The notes beneath the pieces are model-generated. The model had not been told where the DNA came from and ran no database searches. It worked only from the letters and a program-made list of their open reading frames with translations. Positions 58,579 to 64,000 of a stretch of DNA of 64,000 nt are shown here, in pieces; position 1 is the stretch's first letter; each line of letters begins with the position of its first letter. The stretch lies in assembly GCF_014229095.1 (NCBI RefSeq), contig NZ_JAARZC010000003.1:416082-480081 (forward strand). Reading direction: 5' to 3'. A program made the translations under genes and the position numbers. The stretch is from Listeria cossartiae subsp. cayugensis. Lineage in GTDB: Bacteria > Bacillota > Bacilli > Lactobacillales > Listeriaceae.

Positions 58579-60651
58579 ATGAACAGGTTTTTTAGAAATG
58601 CGATATTTTATGTCATAATATTCCTTGTTATTATCGGGATTGTTGCTTCATTTAACTCGAACAAAGAGGCAGCCAAAGATATTAGCTATTCAGAATTTGT
58701 GAGTAAATTAGAAGATGGTAAAGTTAAATCCGTAGAAATACAGCCAGACCGTAGTGTTTATACAATCAATGGGGAATTTAAATCAAGCGATAAAAGTTCC
58801 GACGATAAAAAAACCGGTCTTGGCCAAAGTAAAGAAAGTAGCACTGCTTTCACAACATACGCTTTAAACAGCGATACTTCTCTTGATGATTTACAAAAAA
58901 CAATCAAAAGCGAAGACGTGAAAATGGAAGTAGTACCTGCAAAACAAAACAGCGGTTGGGTTACATTCCTAACTTCTATTGTACCTTTTGTAATTATCTT
59001 CATCCTCTTCTTCTTCCTAATGAGCCAGTCTCAAGGTGGCGGCGGTGGTAAAGTAATGAGCTTTGGTAAAAGTAAAGCCAAACTTTACAACGACGACAAG
59101 AAGAAAGTTCGCTTCACAGATGTAGCTGGAGCAGACGAAGAAAAACAAGAACTTGTTGAAGTAGTAGAATTCCTAAAAGATCCGCGTAAATTTGCGGACC
59201 TAGGCGCTCGTATTCCTAAAGGTGTCCTTTTAGTAGGGCCTCCGGGTACTGGTAAAACCTTGCTAGCTCGTGCAGTTGCCGGTGAAGCAGGCGTGCCATT
59301 CTTCTCTATCTCAGGTTCAGACTTTGTAGAAATGTTTGTCGGTGTCGGTGCGAGCCGTGTCCGTGACTTATTCGAAAATGCGAAGAAAAATGCACCATGT
59401 ATCATTTTCATTGATGAAATTGATGCAGTTGGTCGTCAACGTGGAGCTGGAATGGGCGGCGGTCACGATGAACGTGAACAAACCCTAAACCAATTACTAG
59501 TTGAAATGGATGGTTTCGGCGGCAATGAAGGTATCATCATTATTGCAGCAACTAACCGTGCAGACGTACTTGACCCAGCACTTCTTCGTCCAGGCCGTTT
59601 TGACCGTCAAATTATGGTTGATCGTCCAGACGTGAAAGGCCGTGAAGCAGTACTTCGTGTCCATGCTCGTAACAAACCACTTGCTAAAAGTGTTGATTTA
59701 AAAGCAATCGCTCAACGTACGCCAGGATTCTCTGGTGCCGATTTAGAAAACTTACTGAATGAAGCAGCACTCGTTGCCGCTCGTTCCGATAAGAAAGAAA
59801 TAGACATGAGTGACCTTGATGAAGCTAGTGACCGCGTAATTGCTGGACCAGCTAAGAAAAATCGAGTTATCTCTGAAAAAGAACGCCGCACAGTCGCTTA
59901 TCATGAAGGTGGTCACGTTATCGTCGGAATGGTACTTGATGAAGCGGAAGTCGTGCATAAAGTTACCATCGTTCCTCGTGGACAAGCTGGTGGTTATGCC
60001 GTAATGTTACCAAAAGAAGATCGCTTCCTAATGACGAAAGCTGAGTTAATGGACCGTATCACTGGTTTACTTGGTGGACGCGTAGCCGAAGAAGTCACTT
60101 TTGGAGAAGTAACAACTGGTGCAAGTAATGACTTTGAACGTGCCACTGAACTTGCTCGCCGCATGGTAACTGAATGGGGTATGAGTGACAAAATTGGACC
60201 GCTTCAATTCACTTCTGGTAATGGTCAAGTATTTATGGGCCGTGATTTCGGTAGCGACAAAGGATATTCCGATAAAATCGCTTACGAAATCGATACAGAA
60301 GTTCAAAGCTTAATCCGCTACTGTTATGACCGCGCTAAAACAATCATTACAGAACACCAAGAACAACATAAACTTATCGCGGAAACATTACTAAAAGTAG
60401 AAACATTAGATGCTCGCCAAATTCGTTCCCTATTTGATGACGGTGTAATGCCTCCAGATATTGATACGATTGACGTAGAAGCTGAATATCCTTCCGAAAA
60501 AGAAGAAGAAGTAGCAGGTAAATCTTTTGAAGAAGAAAAACAAGACTTAAAAGAAGAAAAAGTCGAAGAAACAGAAGAACAACCAAAAGAAGTAACTTCG
60601 GAAGATGCTCCGAACATCGAGCAAACACCAAACGATAAAAAAGACGAATAA
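58579..60651 (+). CDS. ftsH: ATP-dependent zinc metalloprotease FtsH
   Basis: This 690-residue membrane protease has two N-terminal helices (about 7-24 and 130-152), an AAA+ domain with Walker A GPPGTGKT (about 220) and Walker B IIFIDEID, and a peptidase domain with HEGGH (H442) as the zinc HExxH motif. The C-terminal tail is long and acidic (Glu/Lys-rich, about 640-690). It degrades membrane and regulatory proteins. GGGAGGAGG precedes the ATG. It is preceded by a 345-nt gap with a structured leader. Confidence 0.97.
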   Translation: MNRFFRNAIFYVIIFLVIIGIVASFNSNKEAAKDISYSEFVSKLEDGKVKSVEIQPDRSVYTINGEFKSSDKSSDDKKTGLGQSKESSTAFTTYALNSDTSLDDLQKTIKSEDVKMEVVPAKQNSGWVTFLTSIVPFVIIFILFFFLMSQSQGGGGGKVMSFGKSKAKLYNDDKKKVRFTDVAGADEEKQELVEVVEFLKDPRKFADLGARIPKGVLLVGPPGTGKTLLARAVAGEAGVPFFSISGSDFVEMFVGVGASRVRDLFENAKKNAPCIIFIDEIDAVGRQRGAGMGGGHDEREQTLNQLLVEMDGFGGNEGIIIIAATNRADVLDPALLRPGRFDRQIMVDRPDVKGREAVLRVHARNKPLAKSVDLKAIAQRTPGFSGADLENLLNEAALVAARSDKKEIDMSDLDEASDRVIAGPAKKNRVISEKERRTVAYHEGGHVIVGMVLDEAEVVHKVTIVPRGQAGGYAVMLPKEDRFLMTKAELMDRITGLLGGRVAEEVTFGEVTTGASNDFERATELARRMVTEWGMSDKIGPLQFTSGNGQVFMGRDFGSDKGYSDKIAYEIDTEVQSLIRYCYDRAKTIITEHQEQHKLIAETLLKVETLDARQIRSLFDDGVMPPDIDTIDVEAEYPSEKEEEVAGKSFEEEKQDLKEEKVEETEEQPKEVTSEDAPNIEQTPNDKKDE

Positions 60652-60657
60652 AATCAA

Positions 60658-60686
60658 AGAGGCTGGGCTTTCCCAGTCTCTTTTTT
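60658..60686 (+). terminator. Terminator of ftsH
   Basis: A 10-bp stem AGAGGCTGGG / CCCAGTCTCT (one G-U) with a 4-nt loop, then T6. Confidence 0.9.
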
Positions 60687-60766
60687 GAAGCTATATTATT
60701 CGGATTTTCAAATAAAACATGTTATGATACGTTAGAAAAATCTTCTAAAGGACGGTATTTAAACTT

Positions 60767-61546
60767 ATGATACTTGTAATTGATGTTGGGAATACTAACT
60801 GTACTGTCGGAGTTTATAAACAACAAAAACTTCTAAAACATTGGCGGATGACAACTGATCGTCATCGCACATCCGATGAATTAGGAATGACAGTCTTGAA
60901 TTTTTTTTCATATGCGAATTTAACTCCTTCTGACATTCAAGGAATTATTATTTCGTCCGTCGTTCCGCCAATCATGCACGCAATGGAAACGATGTGTGTG
61001 CGTTATTTTAATATCCGACCATTAATCGTTGGTCCAGGAATAAAAACAGGTATCAATCTAAAAGTCGATAACCCTCGTGAAATCGGATCTGACCGAATCG
61101 TAAACGCCGTAGCAGCATCGGAAGAATATGGGACACCAGTTATCGTAGTAGATTTTGGCACTGCGACCACATTTTGTTATATCGATGAATCAGGCGTATA
61201 CCAAGGTGGCGCAATTGCTCCAGGCATTATGATTTCGACCGAAGCCCTGTACAACCGTGCCGCTAAACTTCCGCGTGTAGATATCGCCGAATCAAATCAA
61301 ATTATTGGGAAATCCACCGTGGCATCCATGCAAGCCGGTATTTTCTATGGTTTTGTCGGCCAATGCGAAGGAATTATCGCAGAAATGAAAAAACAATCCA
61401 ATGCAAGTCCAGTAGTAGTTGCAACAGGTGGACTAGCTCGGATGATAACAGAAAAATCTTCCGCAGTAGACATTTTAGACCCATTTTTAACATTAAAAGG
61501 TCTGGAACTTCTATATAGAAGAAACAAACCAACTACAGAAAAATAA
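60767..61546 (+). CDS. coaX: Type III pantothenate kinase
   Basis: This 259-residue ASKHA-fold kinase makes the first committed step of CoA synthesis. It shows [10 protein letters not shown] (phosphate-1), [11 protein letters not shown] and DFGTATTF motifs. AAAGGACGG precedes the ATG. hslO follows after 15 nt. Confidence 0.95.
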   Translation: MILVIDVGNTNCTVGVYKQQKLLKHWRMTTDRHRTSDELGMTVLNFFSYANLTPSDIQGIIISSVVPPIMHAMETMCVRYFNIRPLIVGPGIKTGINLKVDNPREIGSDRIVNAVAASEEYGTPVIVVDFGTATTFCYIDESGVYQGGAIAPGIMISTEALYNRAAKLPRVDIAESNQIIGKSTVASMQAGIFYGFVGQCEGIIAEMKKQSNASPVVVATGGLARMITEKSSAVDILDPFLTLKGLELLYRRNKPTTEK

Positions 61547-61561
61547 AAGGAGTTTTATATA

Positions 61562-62446
61562 ATGAGCGATTATTTAGTTAAAGCGTTAGCCTACGATGGC
61601 ATGGCGCGTGTATATGCAGCAGTAACAACCGAAACAATCAAAGAAGCACAAAGAAGACACGATACATGGTCTGTATCATCTGCCGCACTTGGTAGAACAA
61701 TGACAGGAACACTTTTTCTTGGAGCAATGCAAAAAGAAGACCAAAAAATCACTGTGAAAATTGAAGGCGACGGCCCAATTGGTCCAATCGTTGCTGATAG
61801 TAACGCGCAAGGTCAAATCAGAGGCTACGTCACTAACCCACATGTCCATTTCAGCGAATTGAATGAAGCAGGAAAACTAGACGTTCGTCGCGGAGTTGGC
61901 ACATCCGGCATGCTTTCAGTCGTAAAAGATCTAGGCTTTGGCGAAAACTTCACCGGCCAAACACCAATCGTTTCCGGAGAAATTGGCGAAGACTTCACCT
62001 ACTATCTAGCAACATCCGAGCAAATCAATTCATCGGTAGGTGTCGGGGTGCTTGTTAATCCAGATGATACAATCGAAGCAGCAGGTGGTTTCATGTTGCA
62101 ATTACTTCCAGGTGCAACAGATGAAGTCATTGACGAAATCGAAAAAAATCTTTCAGCCTTGCCAACTGTTTCTCGGATGATTGAAGCTGGCGAAACACCA
62201 GAATCCATCCTAGCTAAACTAGCAGGCGGCGAAGACAAACTACAAATTTTAGAAAAAATCCCAGTTTCGTTCGAATGTAACTGCTCCAAAGAACGTTTCG
62301 GTAGCGCGATTATCTCGCTTGGTAAAGAAGAAATCCGCTCCATGATAGAAGAAGATCACGGCGCAGAAGCAGAATGCCATTTTTGCCGTAACACCTATGA
62401 TTTCTCGGAAAAAGAATTAGAAGAACTATACGAAGAAGCGAAATAA
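61562..62446 (+). CDS. hslO: Redox-regulated chaperone Hsp33
   Basis: This 294-residue holdase chaperone is activated by oxidation. Its C-terminal zinc switch is intact: C239 and C241 (FECNCSK), C272 and C275 (ECHFCRN). AAAAGGAG precedes the ATG. It is co-transcribed with coaX and ends at a terminator. Confidence 0.95.
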   Translation: MSDYLVKALAYDGMARVYAAVTTETIKEAQRRHDTWSVSSAALGRTMTGTLFLGAMQKEDQKITVKIEGDGPIGPIVADSNAQGQIRGYVTNPHVHFSELNEAGKLDVRRGVGTSGMLSVVKDLGFGENFTGQTPIVSGEIGEDFTYYLATSEQINSSVGVGVLVNPDDTIEAAGGFMLQLLPGATDEVIDEIEKNLSALPTVSRMIEAGETPESILAKLAGGEDKLQILEKIPVSFECNCSKERFGSAIISLGKEEIRSMIEEDHGAEAECHFCRNTYDFSEKELEELYEEAK

Positions 62447-62448
62447 TG

Positions 62449-62480
62449 AAAAAGGGGCGCCGAACCAGGTGCTCCTTTTT
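62449..62480 (+). terminator. Terminator of coaX-hslO
   Basis: A 13-pair stem AAAAAGGGGCGCC / GGTGCTCCTTTTT (two G-U) with a 6-nt loop. Confidence 0.85.
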
Positions 62481-62494
62481 AAAAGAGATTAAAC

Positions 62495-62524
62495 TTGACA
62501 AAACAGGTCGGAATTAATTAAACT
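62495..62524 (+). promoter_or_regulatory. Promoter of cysK with possible CymR half-site
   Basis: A perfect TTGACA (62495-62500), 18 nt, and a weak TAAACT (62519-62524). GGAATTA in the spacer resembles the right half of CymR sites that control cysteine genes in Firmicutes. The left half does not match well. Confidence 0.45.
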
Positions 62525-62561
62525 AGATGAAAGACCTAAAATAGATAGGAGTGCTTTAATA

Positions 62562-63488
62562 ATGACAATTGCAAATTCAATCACTGATTTAATTGGAAAA
62601 ACACCGATTGTGAAACTTAACCGTTTACCAGAAGCAGGTAGCGCAGACGTATACGTAAAATTAGAATTCCAAAATCCGGGTGGTAGCGTAAAAGACCGTA
62701 TTGCTAACGCGATGATCGAAAACGCTGAAAAATCAGGTGCATTAAAACCAGGCGATACAATTATTGAGCCAACAAGTGGTAACACAGGAATCGGCCTAGC
62801 GATGGTTGCAGCAGCAAAAGGGTACCAAGCAATCTTCGTAATGCCAGAAACAATGAGCTTAGAACGTCGCAAATTACTTCAAGCTTACGGCGCAAAATTA
62901 GTATTAACACCGGGACCAGATGGTATGAAAGGCGCAATTGCCAAAGCAGAAGAATTAGCTAAAGAAAATAACTATTTCGTTCCACAACAATTCCACAATC
63001 CAGCAAACCCAGCTGTGCACGAAGAAACAACTGGCCCAGAAATCGTTGAAGCTTTTGGCAAAGATGGCTTAGATGCTTTCATCGCAGGAGTAGGAACAGG
63101 CGGAACAGTAACAGGCGTAGGACACGTACTTAAAAAGAACTACCCCGATGTGAAAATCTATGCACTTGAGCCAGAAGAATCCCCAGTACTTAGCGGTGGC
63201 TCTCCATCTCCACATAAAATCCAAGGTATCGGTGCTGGTTTCGTGCCAGATACATTAGATACAAAAGTGTATGACGGCATTCTAAAAGTATCAAGCGAAG
63301 ATGCCCTAGAAACAGCCCGCGAAGTAGCGAAGAAAGAAGGAATCCTAGTAGGTATTTCTTCCGGAGCAACTATTAAAGCAGCCCTTGACCTTGCAAAAGA
63401 ACTTGGCGCTGGCAAAAAAGTACTAGCTATCGTTGCAAGTAATGGCGAACGCTACTTGAGTACACCGCTTTATAATTTTGAAGATTAA
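62562..63488 (+). CDS. cysK: Cysteine synthase A (O-acetylserine thiol-lyase)
   Basis: This 308-residue PLP enzyme makes cysteine from O-acetylserine and sulfide. The PLP lysine is K44 in [18 protein letters not shown] binds the substrate, and [10 protein letters not shown] holds the PLP phosphate. TAGGAG precedes the ATG. It ends at a terminator just before the LhrC-type array; in L. monocytogenes that array lies in the same cysK-sul gap. Confidence 0.96.
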   Translation: MTIANSITDLIGKTPIVKLNRLPEAGSADVYVKLEFQNPGGSVKDRIANAMIENAEKSGALKPGDTIIEPTSGNTGIGLAMVAAAKGYQAIFVMPETMSLERRKLLQAYGAKLVLTPGPDGMKGAIAKAEELAKENNYFVPQQFHNPANPAVHEETTGPEIVEAFGKDGLDAFIAGVGTGGTVTGVGHVLKKNYPDVKIYALEPEESPVLSGGSPSPHKIQGIGAGFVPDTLDTKVYDGILKVSSEDALETAREVAKKEGILVGISSGATIKAALDLAKELGAGKKVLAIVASNGERYLSTPLYNFED

Positions 63489-63495
63489 TAATCGA

Positions 63496-63525
63496 AGAGC
63501 CTAGTTCTGCTAGGTTCTTTTTTTA
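63496..63525 (+). terminator. Terminator of cysK
   Basis: A 10-pair stem AAGAGCCTAG / CTAGGTTCTT (one G-U) with a 5-nt loop and T-run. Confidence 0.88.
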
Positions 63526-63608
63526 TGAAAAGAAATAAATGCATTTCTTACTATTTTCTAATCAAATGCACAGCAGAAATTTTCTTTTCTTGGTTAATAT
63601 ATAGTCAT

Positions 63609-63716
63609 AAGCTAACAACAAGCAAAACATTTTCATTCTTTCCCCTTTTAGAATGAAAATCCCAAACTCCCTTTTTGACCAGTGTGGTTTACTCCCTTTT
63701 TCCACACTGGTTTTTT
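63609..63716 (+). ncRNA. lhrC: LhrC-type small RNA, unit 1
   Basis: A transcript of about 108 nt is predicted, starting AAGCTAACAACAAGC. Stem-loop A is TTTTCATTCT/AGAATGAAAA with a TTCCCC loop. A single-stranded ACTCCCTTTTTG follows, and the terminator CCAGTGTGG/CCACACTGG has a loop with ACTCCC and then T6. The three UCCC-type motifs in exposed places are the hallmark of Listeria LhrC RNAs, which block the start sites of surface-protein mRNAs such as lapB and oppA. The cysK-sul location also agrees. Confidence 0.8.
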
Positions 63717-63811
63717 AATGCAAAAAAATGAAAGCAAAAACGGAAAAATCTCATGAAACTCTAACAAAAATCACAGCATATCCACCAAAAAATTGGTTAA
63801 TATATGTTTAT

Positions 63812-63918
63812 AAGCTAACAACAAGCAAAACATTTCGTTCTTTCCCTTTTTAGAATGAAAAACCTAAACTCCCTTTTTGACCAGCGAGGTTTACTCCCTT
63901 TTTCCTCGCTGGTTTTTT
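63812..63918 (+). ncRNA. lhrC: LhrC-type small RNA, unit 2
   Basis: The same layout as unit 1 in about 107 nt. Stem-loop A: TTTCGTTCT paired with AGAATGAAA (one G-U). Single-stranded ACTCCCTTTTTG. Terminator CCAGCGAGG/CCTCGCTGG. Compared with unit 1, both arms of the terminator have changed together, so the structure, not just the sequence, is conserved, while all CCC loop motifs are unchanged. Confidence 0.8.
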
Positions 63919-63920
63919 AA

Positions 63921-64000
63921 TACAAAAAATGAAAATAAAAACGGAAAAATCTCATGAAACTCTAACAAAAATCACAGTATATCCACCAATTTTTGGGTTA
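63921..64000 (+). promoter_or_regulatory. Promoter region of a third LhrC-type unit, cut by window end
   Basis: This block repeats 63721-63800 almost exactly, ending in TTTTTGGGTTA, the start of the promoter -10 region. A third small RNA should begin just beyond the window. In L. monocytogenes these promoters answer to the LisRK two-component system. Confidence 0.6.

Larger units (their letters stand above)
63591..64000. repeat. Tandem repeat array of small-RNA units (203-nt period)
   Basis: Direct repeats with about 203-nt spacing: TTGGTTAATATAT promoters, then TAAGCTAACAACAAGC and the small-RNA body. The block before unit 2 (63721-63787) recurs before the truncated unit 3 (63921-63987) with a few changes (shared CGGAAAAATCTCATGAAACT). 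The DNA before unit 1 is unrelated except for the -10 region. Confidence 0.85.

Overview
The window is low-GC Firmicute DNA. Gene content and order identify it as a Listeria of the monocytogenes/innocua group: the run holB-ricT-yabA-yabB-yazA-rsmI-abrB, the run metG...tatD-yabE-rnmV-ksgA-veg-ispE-purR-spoVG-spoVG-glmU-prs, and the run ldh/ctc-pth-mfd-spoVB-rqcP-divIC-yabR-tilS::hpt-ftsH-coaX-hslO-cysK are the Listeria version of the B. subtilis yaaT-to-cysK region. Between prs and ldh, where L. monocytogenes carries the PrfA virulence island (prfA-plcA-hly-mpl-actA-plcB), there are only two small lipoprotein genes, a YbjQ-family gene and an AlkD-like gene. The source is therefore most likely a non-haemolytic species such as L. 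innocua or L. welshimeri, or a lineage that lacks the island. Species assignment is an inference.

Layout. 1-2.5 kb: end of a HAD phosphatase gene, then an LPXTG adhesin. 2.5-3.7 kb: a small membrane protein and an RsbR-like stressosome protein, both on the minus strand. 3.9-8.1 kb: the holB-rsmI replication/RNA-modification operon, facing abrB. 8.5-15.8 kb: an accessory block with two GlcU-type sugar transporter genes flanking a DUF1254 gene and two convergent LPXTG surface proteins (an LRR internalin-like protein and an Ig/MucBP protein). 15.9-17.9 kb: metG. 18.0-29.7 kb: an alpha-glucan operon (ROK repressor, ABC importer, two GH31 enzymes, one GH13 enzyme) with a candidate cre site and operator. 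29.7-36.7 kb: housekeeping genes tatD to purR. 36.9-39.5 kb: a MacB/YknXYZ-type efflux system. 39.5-43.7 kb: two spoVG genes, a small ORF unit, glmU and prs. 43.8-47.2 kb: the 'empty' virulence locus. 47.4-63.5 kb: ctc through cysK. 63.5-64 kb: the start of a tandem array of LhrC-type small RNAs, cut by the window edge.

Genes that work together include the glucan operon (uptake of oligosaccharide, then hydrolysis by alpha-glucosidases of different linkage preference), the divIC/tilS-hpt/ftsH cluster, and the three sortase substrates. Apart from ordinary housekeeping, the most interesting signals are non-coding or architectural: a nested RNA structure in the ftsH leader, an internal ribosome binding site inside the tilS-hpt fusion, a tandem lipoprotein duplication that carries a remnant of the neighbouring gene, a 41-codon ORF with its own promoter and terminator upstream of glmU, a structured 0.6 kb gap upstream of spoVG, and the LhrC-type repeats with compensatory changes in the terminator stem. 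No tRNA, rRNA, CRISPR array, insertion sequence or prophage was seen.
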